A DNA stretch of 32,355 nt, taken from contig JAILEY010000029.1 of the NCBI GenBank assembly GCA_024687165.1, forward strand, positions 1-32,355, in the 5' to 3' direction. The stretch is from Treponema sp. GTDB taxonomy: Bacteria > Spirochaetota > Spirochaetia > Treponematales > Treponemataceae. Both the position numbers and the translations under genes were made by a program. The notes under the pieces are model-generated. The model ran no database searches, was not told the origin of the DNA, and was given only the letters and a program-made list of their open reading frames with translations. The first letter of the stretch is position 1, and every line of letters begins with the position of its first letter. Of the stretch, positions 7,934 to 16,075 are shown in pieces.

Positions 7934-7976
7934 TTTTATCTCCTATGAATTGTATAATCTGTTTGCTTATTATTGC

Positions 7977-9182
7977 CTATAATAAATGTCCCATTCTGAT
8001 TTTTTTTGTAGTCAGATAGAACTCGTCGTATTTCTGGGGCTGAATTGAAACTGGTACTCTTTCTGTAACTTCAATTCCGCTGCCTTCAAAATTCAGTGCT
8101 TCAATTTTTTTTGGATTGTTTGTCATGAGTTTAACTTTTTTTACACCGAGGTCTTTTAAAATCTGAATACCGCAAGTGTAATCCCTCATGTCTTCCGGGA
8201 ATCCAAGAGCGAGGTTTGCTTCAATTGTGTCCATGCCTTTTTCCTGAAGAGAGTAGGCCTTTATCTTGTTTAAGATTCCGATTCCTCTTCCTTCCTGTGT
8301 AAGGTAGACAAGAACTCCGCTTTTATTTTCTGCAATCTTTTTCATCGCAAGATCGAACTGCTGACCGCAGTCGCACTTAAGTGAGCCGAAAGTATCTCCT
8401 GTAAGACATTCGCTGTGGATTCTGCAGAGAACGCTCTCTTCCTTTTTGAGGTTTCCGTAAACAAGCGCTTCGTGATTCTGCCCTGTGATTTTATCCTGAT
8501 AGCCGTAGAGTGTGAAAGTTCCGTATTTTGTCGGGAGCTTTGCCTTTGCAACACATTCAACAGTTTTTTCTGTCATCTTTCTGTAATCAATCAGATCCTT
8601 TATCTCAAGAAGAGTAAGTCCCCATTTTTTTGCTTTCTGTTTTAATTCTCCAAGTCTTGCCATTGTTCCGTCATCGCTCATGATTTCACAGCAAAGTCCT
8701 GCTTCTTCAAGTCCTGCAAGACGGCAGAAGTCTACAGTTGCTTCCGTGTGTCCGTTGCGTTCAAGTACTCCGCCTTTTTTTGCAACAAGAGGGAACATGT
8801 GTCCTGGTCTGCGGAAATCTTCGCTCTTTGTTTTTTTGTTTACAATTGCCATTGCTGTTGCGCTTCTGTCAAAGGCACTGATTCCTGTTGTTGTTGAAAC
8901 GTGGTCAATGCTTACTGTAAATGCAGTTTCGTGATTATCTGTATTTGCAAACGTCATTGGAACGAGTGAAAATTTTTCTGCATATTTTTTTGCAATCGGA
9001 ATGCAGATAAGGCCTCGTGCGTGTGTTGCCATGAAGTTGATGTTCTCTGGAGTTGCAAACTGTGCGGCACAAATCAAATCACCTTCATTTTCACGGCTTT
9101 CATCATCAGTAACCATGATGAGTTTTCCTTCTCTTAAATCCTTAAATGCTTTTTCTACAAGTTCAATTTTTTCTTTTGTCAT
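7977..9182 (-). CDS. ribBA: Bifunctional DHBP synthase / GTP cyclohydrolase II
   Basis: The 401-residue fusion supplies both riboflavin precursors. The N-terminal half (about 1-205) is DHBP synthase with DDESRENEGDLICAA, HARGLICI, DHVSTTTGISAFDRS and RPGHMFPL; it converts ribulose 5-phosphate. The C-terminal half (about 206-401) is GTP cyclohydrolase II with the zinc cysteines in CLTGDTFGSLKCDC, followed by YLTQEGRGIGILNKI. Both active sites look complete, so the protein should be truly bifunctional. AAAGGAAG lies 5 bases before the ATG. It sits between ribE and ribH in a tight operon. Confidence 0.96.
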   Translation of the reverse strand: MTKEKIELVEKAFKDLREGKLIMVTDDESRENEGDLICAAQFATPENINFMATHARGLICIPIAKKYAEKFSLVPMTFANTDNHETAFTVSIDHVSTTTGISAFDRSATAMAIVNKKTKSEDFRRPGHMFPLVAKKGGVLERNGHTEATVDFCRLAGLEEAGLCCEIMSDDGTMARLGELKQKAKKWGLTLLEIKDLIDYRKMTEKTVECVAKAKLPTKYGTFTLYGYQDKITGQNHEALVYGNLKKEESVLCRIHSECLTGDTFGSLKCDCGQQFDLAMKKIAENKSGVLVYLTQEGRGIGILNKIKAYSLQEKGMDTIEANLALGFPEDMRDYTCGIQILKDLGVKKVKLMTNNPKKIEALNFEGSGIEVTERVPVSIQPQKYDEFYLTTKKIRMGHLL

Positions 9183-9203
9183 ATATCTTCCTTTAATATA
9201 TTT

Positions 9204-9851
9204 TTAATTGTGAAAGTTCGGAAAGTTCATCTGCATAAGATCTGCATTTTTATCTTTAGGACCCTGCGTGAACTGCCGCACGTATTTTGCAATCATATCG
9301 ATTTCTATATTTACTTTTTTACCTGCTGTCTTTTCGCTTAAAATCGTGTTGCTCCAGGTATGTGGAATTACTGCGAGAGTAAATATGCAGTCTCCAGAAG
9401 ACCATTTTAAATCCGCGATTGTAAGGCTTATTCCGTCAACAGCAACAGACCCTTTTTCAATCAGATATTCTCCAAGTGATTTTTCAACAGCTACCTGAAC
9501 ATTAACAGCGTTTTCGTCTTTTGTGAAAGCAACAAGTCTTCCTGTTCCGTCAATGTGTCCGCTTACAATGTGACCGCCGAATCTTCCGTCTGCTTTCATT
9601 GCACGCTCAAGATTTACATGGCTTCCTGAATGAAGGTCTGAGAGAGAAGTGCGGCTGTAAGTTTCCGGAGTAACGTCTGCTGTAAAAGAGTTTCCTTCAA
9701 TTGAACATACAGTAAGACAGACTCCGTTGACTGCAATGCTTTCTCCCATAACAAGCTTTTCAAAATCAGTTTCAATCTGAATGGAAAAAGCTTTTGTCAT
9801 CCGCGAGATATTTTTTACTGTTCCAAGTGTTTCTATAATTCCTGTAAACAT
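9204..9851 (-). CDS. ribE: Riboflavin synthase (alpha chain)
   Basis: This 215-residue enzyme dismutates two molecules of 6,7-dimethyl-8-ribityllumazine to riboflavin and the ribitylamino-uracil. It shows the internal duplication of lumazine-binding domains: repeat 1 starts MFTGIIETLGTV with SIAVNGVCLTV, and repeat 2 starts VSGHIDGTGRL with GSVAVDGISLTI. Length is normal. The C-terminal tail (KDKNADLMQMNFPNFHN) is slightly extended and unremarkable. AAGGA lies 6 bases before the ATG. The gene is second in the operon, 22 bases after ribD. The symbol follows the ribDEAH convention; the same gene is called ribC in E. coli. Confidence 0.95.
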   Translation of the reverse strand: MFTGIIETLGTVKNISRMTKAFSIQIETDFEKLVMGESIAVNGVCLTVCSIEGNSFTADVTPETYSRTSLSDLHSGSHVNLERAMKADGRFGGHIVSGHIDGTGRLVAFTKDENAVNVQVAVEKSLGEYLIEKGSVAVDGISLTIADLKWSSGDCIFTLAVIPHTWSNTILSEKTAGKKVNIEIDMIAKYVRQFTQGPKDKNADLMQMNFPNFHN

Positions 9852-9873
9852 TTTTATCCTTGTGCAGTTAAAA

Positions 9874-11001
9874 TCAGCAGGTTTTGAATTTTAACAGTAC
9901 ATCGTCTCCCAAAACTTTTGTTTCAATGAGTTTCATTTTTACACAGTCGCTTAGGCTTTTACATTCTTTCCCCTGAACCGGTGAATGAATCTCATTTTCT
10001 TTTCCGCCTGTAATTTTTGAAGCAACGTAACAGTGCACTTCGTTTACAAGGCATTTTTCTTCTGCAAAAAAAAGCGATGCATTCAGCATTCCGCCGCTTT
10101 CAACAAGAACGCTGTCAATCTGTTTTTCTCCAAGAGTTTTTAAAACGTCTTCAAGATCCAGATGGCCTTCTTTTGCCTTTGCTTCGATTATTTCAATTCC
10201 GCATTTTTCAAGTTCTGCTTTTTTTGAAGCATCTTCTTTGGCGCAAAAAAGTATTGTCTTGTATTCGCGGGCAGTTTGTGCAATTCTGCTTTTTATACTC
10301 AGCTTAAGTTCTCTGTCTAAAATTACACGTACCGGCTGTTTGTACTGTTCACCTTCAACTCTGCAGTTTAAAAGCGGGTCGTCAGCAAGCACTGTATTTA
10401 TTCCGCACATGATTGCAGCTGTTGTTCCGCGTGTTTTGTGAACGTCTTCTCTTGCTTCTTCTCCGGTAATCCATTTGCTTTCCCCGGTGCTGAGGCTTGT
10501 TTTTCCGTCAGCAGTCATTGCGTATTTTGCAATCACATACGGCATTTTTGTTTTTATATAATGAAAGAAAATACTGTTGATTTTATCACATTCTTCTTTT
10601 TCAAAATCACGGATTACTTCGATTCCTGCTTCTTCCAGCTGCTTTACGCCTTTGCCGTCAACAAGCGGATTCGGGTCGCGGCTTCCAATGAAAACACGCT
10701 TAATTTTGCTTTCAATTATTGCCTGTGTACACGGCGGCTGTTTTCCTGTGTGACAGCAGGGTTCAAGAGTAACATACATGTCACAGCCTGCAACATCTAT
10801 GTTTTTTTCTTTTGCATTTTTTAAGGCATCACGTTCCGCGTGTAAATCTCCGCATTTGTGGTGATAGCCTTCTGCAAGAATCAGTCCGTCTTTAACAATT
10901 ACAGCTCCAACGCATGGATTAGGATGAACATGTCCACCGCCAAGAAGAGCAAGTTCAATTGCACGAGTCATATAATTGTTTGATTTCGAACTAATTTGCA
11001 T
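9874..11001 (-). CDS. ribD: Bifunctional diaminohydroxyphosphoribosylaminopyrimidine deaminase / reductase
   Basis: The 375-residue fusion performs the deamination and ribose reduction that follow GTP cyclohydrolase II. The N-terminal cytidine-deaminase-type domain carries HAERDAL (H54, E56) and TLEPCCHTGKQPPC with zinc ligands C82 and C91. The C-terminal reductase begins near residue 150 (MPYVIAKYAMTADGK, WITGEEAREDVHKTRG) and holds VESGGMLNASLF near its end. It is first in the operon. No ribosome binding site precedes the ATG, and a good promoter ends only six bases upstream, suggesting a leaderless message. No FMN-riboswitch-like sequence is visible in the 82 bases between it and the next gene. 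Confidence 0.95.
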   Translation of the reverse strand: MQISSKSNNYMTRAIELALLGGGHVHPNPCVGAVIVKDGLILAEGYHHKCGDLHAERDALKNAKEKNIDVAGCDMYVTLEPCCHTGKQPPCTQAIIESKIKRVFIGSRDPNPLVDGKGVKQLEEAGIEVIRDFEKEECDKINSIFFHYIKTKMPYVIAKYAMTADGKTSLSTGESKWITGEEAREDVHKTRGTTAAIMCGINTVLADDPLLNCRVEGEQYKQPVRVILDRELKLSIKSRIAQTAREYKTILFCAKEDASKKAELEKCGIEIIEAKAKEGHLDLEDVLKTLGEKQIDSVLVESGGMLNASLFFAEEKCLVNEVHCYVASKITGGKENEIHSPVQGKECKSLSDCVKMKLIETKVLGDDVLLKFKTC

Positions 11002-11007
11002 AAACGT

Positions 11008-11037
11008 ATTTTAGTACAGACTGATGATTTTTTTCAA
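11008..11037 (-). promoter_or_regulatory. Promoter of the riboflavin operon
   Basis: On the minus strand TTGAAA (11032-11037) and TAAAAT (11008-11013) are 18 bases apart. The -10 ends six bases before the ribD ATG, which places the expected transcription start at or next to the start codon. Confidence 0.55.
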
Positions 11038-11083
11038 GTGGGTTGTGAAAATTAAAGATATTTAAAAGATTTTGTTCTGTTTT

Positions 11084-12742
11084 TTACAGTTTTTTCTCAA
11101 AGTCTTCTTCAGGCATCGGTCTGTCAAAGTAGTAGCCTTGGGCAAGGTAACAGTCGCTTTCTTTAAGGAGTCTTACGTCTTCTCTTGTTTCAACGCCTTC
11201 AACAATACAGGTGAGGTCAATATTTTTTGCCATAGAGATTATAGATTTGAACATTATCTGCTCACGGCTGCCTTCTTTCTGGCTCCCTTTTAAAAGGCTT
11301 TTGTCAATTTTAAGAACATCCCACGGAAGATCATGAATTATAGAAAGTGAAGAAAAGCCCGTTCCAAAATCATCGATTGCAGTGCTGATTCCAGCTTCGT
11401 GCAGTCCAGTGATGATATGCTTCAGGGCAATATCATTTGCACCGGATGCTGATTCTGTAAGTTCAATCTGAATCAGAGTGTGAGGAATTCTGTATGAATC
11501 GATTGTGTCAAAAATCATGTTAAGAAGATTCGGTACATGCAGAGTTGCGCGGCTTAAGTTTACAGAAACAGGAACGACTTTTTTTCCTTCATTAATCCAT
11601 CTTTTTAAGCTTGCACAAACATGATTGAGCATGTAGAGGTCAAGATTTTTAATTGATCCGTTGTTTTCAATAATCGGAATGAATTCGTCCGGAAAGATTT
11701 TTTCATCGGCTCTGATCCATCTTACAAGAGCTTCTGCACCGCACAGTGAATAATTGTGAAGATTAACCTTCGGCTGATAGAATACCTTAAACTCTTCGTT
11801 TCTAAGTGCCGCCTTAAAAATCTGCTCAATATGCTTTTTCTTTGCATTATGTTTTTTGATATCATCATCGTAGAAAATAATTTTTAAGCCGCTCTTTTGT
11901 TTTGAAAGCTGCACAAGCATATTTACAGAATCTATAAGCTCAGGAATAGAATTAAAATCATCCATGTCGGTTCTGATTCCGGCGTGAGATTTAAGTTCAA
12001 TTTTACCGTCAATTTCATCATCAATTTTAATTTCAACGCCTGCAAAAAATGCAACAAGAGTTTCAAGAAGCTCTTTCTTAAAAAGAATGATTCCGTTGTC
12101 CCCGCCAGTTGCACAGATAAAGCCCTTGTTTTTTATTATTGCTTCAATTTCCTGAAAATATTTTTTGATAATCAGTGTGCCTTTTTTTTCACCCATCTGA
12201 CGGTTGATTGTAGTAAGGCGGTGAATGTTAAAAGAGGCGAGTCCGTATTCATTGAGAGTTCCGTTGTCTATGTGTTTTTGAATCTGCTCAAAGGCGTAAG
12301 AAACATTGTGAACATGGAATCTTGTGTCGTAATTCTGGATGTTCTTAAAAAAATCAATCAGCTGGAACCAGCCTAAGTGAACAAAAATAATTTTCTGCAG
12401 TGAATGGATTCTCTCTCTTTCTCCATCATCCCAGTCTTCGCTGTCTTTTTTCTGGAAGAAGATAAAATCAATCTTTACTACATTTTCTGTTTTTTCAGTG
12501 AACACTAAGTATCTTGTATCATCGCAGTCGCCGCCGTCAAATAAAACCGTTTCAAGCTCACCGTGAAGTGACATGTCTGAATTAAGCGGTTCTTTTATAA
12601 CATTGATTTTTGCAATTCTGAGTATAGAACAGATCTTTTCGAGTAAAGGCGGAATCTTTTTTCTGTCGCCGTTTATTGATTGAAGTTTTGTAACAGCTTC
12701 TTCAAAAGCCTTTGTATATTCTTCGTAGTTGATTTCAGCCAA
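11084..12742 (-). CDS. Degenerate-GGDEF/EAL c-di-GMP phosphodiesterase
   Basis: The 552-residue cytosolic protein ends in an EAL domain (about 305-552) whose catalytic motifs look intact: EALVRW (337), SVNLSRATL, ELTES, DDFGTGFSS, LKIDKSLL, VEGVET and QGYYFDRP. It should hydrolyse cyclic di-GMP to pGpG. A GGDEF-like region precedes it, but the signature is GGDNG at 213-217, so diguanylate cyclase activity is unlikely. The first 140 residues form an unidentified, possibly GAF-like, domain. The start is TTG (12742), supported by GGAGG 9 bases upstream; it directly abuts the stop of the sensor gene. The two genes are thus one transcription unit, and the EAL protein is the likely output of that sensor. 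Confidence 0.88.
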   Translation of the reverse strand: MAEINYEEYTKAFEEAVTKLQSINGDRKKIPPLLEKICSILRIAKINVIKEPLNSDMSLHGELETVLFDGGDCDDTRYLVFTEKTENVVKIDFIFFQKKDSEDWDDGERERIHSLQKIIFVHLGWFQLIDFFKNIQNYDTRFHVHNVSYAFEQIQKHIDNGTLNEYGLASFNIHRLTTINRQMGEKKGTLIIKKYFQEIEAIIKNKGFICATGGDNGIILFKKELLETLVAFFAGVEIKIDDEIDGKIELKSHAGIRTDMDDFNSIPELIDSVNMLVQLSKQKSGLKIIFYDDDIKKHNAKKKHIEQIFKAALRNEEFKVFYQPKVNLHNYSLCGAEALVRWIRADEKIFPDEFIPIIENNGSIKNLDLYMLNHVCASLKRWINEGKKVVPVSVNLSRATLHVPNLLNMIFDTIDSYRIPHTLIQIELTESASGANDIALKHIITGLHEAGISTAIDDFGTGFSSLSIIHDLPWDVLKIDKSLLKGSQKEGSREQIMFKSIISMAKNIDLTCIVEGVETREDVRLLKESDCYLAQGYYFDRPMPEEDFEKKL

Positions 12743-14509
12743 TTAATTTTCCTCCATTTCCTTTACGTTGAGCTGAGGAATGGAAATCTTTATTTTGAAT
12801 TCTTCATCAGTTTCTATTTCGATATTTGCATCAATCTTAAAGGCAAGGTTAAAGGCACTTGTAATCTTCTGTTCAAAAGTTGTGAGATCTTCTATATATC
12901 CGTTTCCTTTTTTTGAAATCAGCTTCAGTCTGCTTATTTCATTTTCAGTAAATGCTTCTTTGTTTGTTGTAATTTCAAAGAAAAGCATTGTGGAATAATT
13001 GGAAGTTGTTGAAGATATTTTAAGTGAAAGAGGGTATTCGCTGTTTTTTGCATTTATTGAAATCAGAATTCTTTTTATAATTTTGATTATTGAATTCTTA
13101 TCTCCGAAAAGTGTTGAAGGAATTTTACCTGAAATAGAAAAATCAACGCTGTCATTATCTGAAAGTGAATCTGAAATTTTCTTCTGAAGTTCAAGTGAAA
13201 AATCTCTTGTGGAATAATCTTCTTCCTTCATGTCCGTGCTGAATTCCATAAACTTTGAATATTCAGAATTTTCATCAATGTAAGCAAGAATTTCTTTTGT
13301 TCTTGCAGTAAACATAAGCAGTTCAGTTTTAAAATTCTTTTTATCCGAAAAGTCATTTACTTCAAGTTCTGTTACCCACTGATGCATGTTTTTGGAAAAA
13401 TTTTCCATTGATTTTGTAAGATTTCTGATATTGTATTCTTCGTTTCTTTTCCAGATTTCATATTGTCTTGCGTTGTTATAGCTGTTTTCAACCATGTGGG
13501 AAGCTGTAAATGCAATCTGTCGCACTATGAGAGGCAGTTCGTGTCGCGGAGGAATGCAGCCTTCAAGCGGCGAAAGCTCGGCATAAGCAATAATTTTTCC
13601 CTTTACGATTATATTTCCTGTATAGATATTATCGTCATTGTTTTCTTCTGAAGGTTCTCCAACAATAATTTCGCCTTTTGTGTCACGGATGCAGAGGTTT
13701 GTTTTCATTGTATTTTTGTAGTTTCTGATCAGTGGATTAAGAGCTTCCAAATTAAGATGATGATTGATGATATTTCTGCTGTTAAAATCGTTACTGCCGC
13801 TTAAGGCTATGTTCATGCGGCTTACAATGCTGTGAATTGCGTTCGAAAGATATTTAACTTCTTCTATGTCATCAGTGTGTTTTATTTCAGATTTAAAATC
13901 TCCTTCTGCTGCTGACTGAAGTCTGTCCGCCATTTGTCTTACAGCAGTTGCAACACGTTTTGAGACTTTTCTTGAAAGTGAGTAGAAGAAAATTATGAAA
14001 AGGGTAGTGCTTACAATAAGAAAGAGTGTGTGCATATGTACTGAGTGGAATGCACCGTTTATTGAACTTACAAGTACTAAGGTCCAGCCTGGAGTATTGT
14101 TGATCGGGAAGTAGGAAATGCTTTTTATCTCATCGTCGCATTTATGAAGAACATGTTTTTCAGTTCCTCTTTTGTAATTCATAGTAATATGATTTACCTG
14201 TAAAGTTGAAGGATCTTTTTCTGTAGAACTGATTATTAATTTTCTGCTGTCCAGAATGTACATTTTTACATCATCCCTGTCTTCAAAATCAGAAAGAATA
14301 AGGGATTTCATGGATTTGTTTCTGGCAATCATGTTTAAAATAGGAACTGCTTTAGAAATTGCAGCATTCTTTGCGGTCTGTCTGATGCCAAAAATCTGCA
14401 TTGTTATGCTTGCAATAGAAATCAAAATATATACAGCTAGAACTGGAATAATGACTGATCTGGAGATTAAATTAGTTATTGATTTCTTTCTGTGAAAAAT
14501 CGTTCGCAT
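12743..14509 (-). CDS. Membrane Cache-HAMP sensor with degenerate histidine-kinase core
   Basis: This 588-residue protein has TM1 (about 17-40), an extracytoplasmic region of ~120 residues that ends in a Cache-like pattern (SYFPINNTPGWTLVLVSSI), TM2 (about 158-178) and a HAMP domain (to ~235). A GAF/PocR-like section follows (TNLCIRDTKGEIIVGEP...GNIIVKGKIIAYAEL). The C-terminal third resembles a histidine kinase: a helical NMHQWVTELE segment, LFGDKNSIIKIIKRIL in place of the N-box region, and a final KIKISIPQL. No DxGxG or GLGL glycine boxes are seen, so ATP binding is doubtful. It may act as a pseudokinase or dimeric sensor. It is transcribed with the EAL gene. There is no ribosome binding site, and a consensus promoter lies 12 bases upstream. 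Confidence 0.7.
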   Translation of the reverse strand: MRTIFHRKKSITNLISRSVIIPVLAVYILISIASITMQIFGIRQTAKNAAISKAVPILNMIARNKSMKSLILSDFEDRDDVKMYILDSRKLIISSTEKDPSTLQVNHITMNYKRGTEKHVLHKCDDEIKSISYFPINNTPGWTLVLVSSINGAFHSVHMHTLFLIVSTTLFIIFFYSLSRKVSKRVATAVRQMADRLQSAAEGDFKSEIKHTDDIEEVKYLSNAIHSIVSRMNIALSGSNDFNSRNIINHHLNLEALNPLIRNYKNTMKTNLCIRDTKGEIIVGEPSEENNDDNIYTGNIIVKGKIIAYAELSPLEGCIPPRHELPLIVRQIAFTASHMVENSYNNARQYEIWKRNEEYNIRNLTKSMENFSKNMHQWVTELEVNDFSDKKNFKTELLMFTARTKEILAYIDENSEYSKFMEFSTDMKEEDYSTRDFSLELQKKISDSLSDNDSVDFSISGKIPSTLFGDKNSIIKIIKRILISINAKNSEYPLSLKISSTTSNYSTMLFFEITTNKEAFTENEISRLKLISKKGNGYIEDLTTFEQKITSAFNLAFKIDANIEIETDEEFKIKISIPQLNVKEMEEN

Positions 14510-14521
14510 ATTACAGTAAAT

Positions 14522-14550
14522 ATTATAATCTCACATTCGAAAGATTTCAA
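14522..14550 (-). promoter_or_regulatory. Consensus promoter of the sensor-EAL operon
   Basis: On the minus strand TTGAAA (14545-14550), a 17-base spacer and a perfect TATAAT (14522-14527) are seen. The -10 ends 12 bases before the ATG at 14509, predicting a leader of about six nucleotides with no room for a ribosome binding site. Confidence 0.75.
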
Positions 14551-14576
14551 AATTTTTTATAAATTGCAATAAAATA

Positions 14577-14678
14577 AAAAAAATCGGCTCTCAGCGAAAT
14601 ACGCCATGAAAAACGGCTTCCTCCTTTCAGTCGTGCAGAATGTTTTTCATGTCGTCTTTCGCTTACGCCGATTTTTTT
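14577..14678. repeat. Hairpin element E1 (about 102 bp)
   Basis: A long interrupted stem: AAAAAAATCGGC (14577-14588) pairs with GCCGATTTTTTT (14667-14678), AGCGAAA (14593-14599) with TTTCGCT (14657-14663), and ATGAAAAAC (14606-14614) with GTTTTTCAT (14642-14650). The A-rich left and T-rich right ends would terminate transcription from either side, but it lies between divergent genes where no terminator is expected. It shares end and core words with element E5. Confidence 0.75.
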
Positions 14679-14704
14679 AGTGTCTATAAGAAATCATAAA
14701 TAAA

Positions 14705-14764
14705 TAAAATGTAACGCTATATAGCGCGGTTTCGCTCCCCTCAATACTCCTTCGCGGCATTTTA
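14705..14764. repeat. Hairpin element E2 (about 60 bp)
   Basis: TAAAATG (14705-14711) pairs with CATTTTA (14758-14764). Inside are the perfect palindrome CGCTATATAGCG (14715-14726) and the word CTCAATACTCCTTCGCG (14740-14756), which recurs exactly in element E4 at 15995-16011. Confidence 0.6.
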
Positions 14765-14826
14765 ATCAGATTTGTAATATTTAAAATTAATTTGAACATT
14801 ATTTGAAATATAAATAAAATCTGATT
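14764..14826. repeat. AT-rich inverted repeat
   Basis: AATCAGATTT (14764-14773) and AAATCTGATT (14817-14826) form a perfect 10-bp inverted repeat around 43 AT-rich bases, directly abutting element E2. Confidence 0.5.
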
Positions 14827-14839
14827 TATGAAATTAAAT

Positions 14840-14992
14840 ATATATAAAATGCAGTGGCGGGAAGAAAAGCAGAACGGCTGTGGAGCGCTTGCAAGGTTCG
14901 CAAGGACGCGAAGTGTCCGCAGTCGAATTCCTATTACCTTGCACCGTGCGAAACAGCCGTGTCTTTTCTGGTAGCAACTGCATTTTATATAT
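14840..14992. repeat. Hairpin element E3 (about 153 bp)
   Basis: ATATATAAAATGCAGT (14840-14855) is a perfect 16-bp inverted repeat of 14977-14992. Inner arms continue with AGAAAAG...ACGGCTGT against ACAGCCGT...CTTTTCT. The centre is GC-rich and includes repeated GCAAGG words. It ends 54 bases before the tpiA promoter. With E1, E2 and the AT-rich repeat it fills almost all of 14576-14992; no convincing gene is present there. Confidence 0.7.
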
Positions 14993-15045
14993 TCTTGCAT
15001 CCGCAAATCAGAGTGTGTTATTAGAGTTTATTAGAGTTTGTTTTA

Positions 15046-15074
15046 TTGAAATATACTCATTTTTATTATAAAAT
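15046..15074 (+). promoter_or_regulatory. tpiA promoter
   Basis: TTGAAA (15046-15051), a 17-base spacer and TAAAAT (15069-15074) give a good sigma70-type promoter with an expected start near 15081 and a leader of about 28 nt. A tandem ten-base repeat TTATTAGAGT lies just upstream (15018-15037). Confidence 0.65.
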
Positions 15075-15108
15075 TATTCAAATCATTCATATTAAAGAGG
15101 TTTTTTAT

Positions 15109-15858
15109 ATGGCACGTACACATTATATCGCCGGTAACTGGAAGATGAACACTTCAAAGGCTGAAGCAGTTGCTTTGGCAAAAGATTTGGTTGCTCAGCT
15201 TAAAGACAAAAAGAACAAGTTCATGATTGGTGTTCCATTTGTATACCTTGATGCAGTTGCTCAGGTTGTAAAGGGATCAAACATCATCCTTGCAGCTCAG
15301 GACTGTGCAGCTACAGACAACGGTGCTCACACAGGTGAAGTTTCATGCGCAATGCTCAAGGATATCGGATGCCAGTGCGTAATCCTCGGACACTCAGAAC
15401 GCCGCCACGAAATCGGTGAATCTGATGAACTTATCAACAAGAAAGTTCGCAAGGCTCTTGCTTCAGGACTTGAAGTAGACCTTTGTATTGGTGAACTTCT
15501 TGCAGAACGTGAAGCAGGAGAAGCAGAACAGGTTTGTGCATTCCAGCTTTCAGCAGGTCTTGCAGGCGTTACAGCAGAACAGATGAAGAATGTAACAATC
15601 GCTTACGAACCTGTTTGGGCAATCGGAACTGGTAAAACAGCTACTCCAGAAGATGCTCAGGCAATCCACAAGTTTATCCGCAACTACATTGCAAAGCTTT
15701 ATGATCAGAAGGTTGCTGATGAAGTAATCATCCAGTACGGCGGATCAATGAAAGCATCAAACGCTCCAGAACTCCTTGCTCAGCCAGACATCGACGGTGG
15801 CCTCATCGGTGGCGCATCTCTTAAAGCTGAAACATTCGTACCAATTTGTGACTGCTAA
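15109..15858 (+). CDS. tpiA: Triosephosphate isomerase
   Basis: The 249-residue glycolytic enzyme interconverts dihydroxyacetone phosphate and glyceraldehyde 3-phosphate. The catalytic set is complete: GNWKMN with K12, GHSERR with H95, and AYEPVWAIGTG with the general base E167, followed by the flexible-loop sequence and the phosphate-binding QYGGSMK and DGGLIGGASL. Length is typical. The ATG at 15109 was chosen because AAAGAGG lies 8 bases upstream; the longer frame upstream is promoter and untranslated sequence. Codon use is visibly enriched for C-ending codons such as ATC and AAC compared with neighbours, as expected for a highly expressed gene. It stands alone, between hairpin elements. 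Confidence 0.97.
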   Translation: MARTHYIAGNWKMNTSKAEAVALAKDLVAQLKDKKNKFMIGVPFVYLDAVAQVVKGSNIILAAQDCAATDNGAHTGEVSCAMLKDIGCQCVILGHSERRHEIGESDELINKKVRKALASGLEVDLCIGELLAEREAGEAEQVCAFQLSAGLAGVTAEQMKNVTIAYEPVWAIGTGKTATPEDAQAIHKFIRNYIAKLYDQKVADEVIIQYGGSMKASNAPELLAQPDIDGGLIGGASLKAETFVPICDC

Positions 15859-15864
15859 TTAGCT

Positions 15865-16023
15865 AAAAAAAATTGGCTCCCAGTCGTCTTGCGCAGAACG
15901 AAACCGATGCTATCGCATCTACATGCTGTTTGTTGTAAAGGAACTATTTAGTTTGTCGCTTTGCGACAACAACAAACAGAATGTTTTCGTCCCGCTCAAT
16001 ACTCCTTCGCGCCAATTTTTTTT
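15865..16023. repeat. Multi-arm hairpin element E4 (159 bp), also a probable tpiA terminator
   Basis: AAAAAAAATTGGC (15865-15877) is a perfect 13-bp inverted repeat of 16011-16023. Inside are CTGTTTGTTGT with ACAACAAACAG, a GATGC-TATC-GCATC hairpin and a GTCGC-TTT-GCGAC hairpin, so the RNA would fold into a branched structure. The closing U tract six bases after tpiA makes it a likely terminator on the plus strand. It shares CTCAATACTCCTTCGCG with E2, and CAGAATGTTTT near its right arm with E1. Confidence 0.75.
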
Positions 16024-16075
16024 ATTCATAAACTTGAGAAGTTGGCTAATCATTTTTAACATAATGGAATAATGT

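Noticed and set aside
10438-10824. Plus-strand frame opposite ribD
   Set aside because: Cys/Phe-rich composition typical of an antisense shadow of a conserved gene; no ribosome site.
11002-11083. FMN riboswitch upstream of ribD
   Set aside because: Only 82 bases are available, none of the conserved RFN words is seen, and the promoter sits next to the ATG.
14677-15006. Minus-strand frame of about 109 codons between the sensor gene and tpiA
   Set aside because: It runs through hairpin elements E2 and E3, has no family resemblance and is explained by the repeats.
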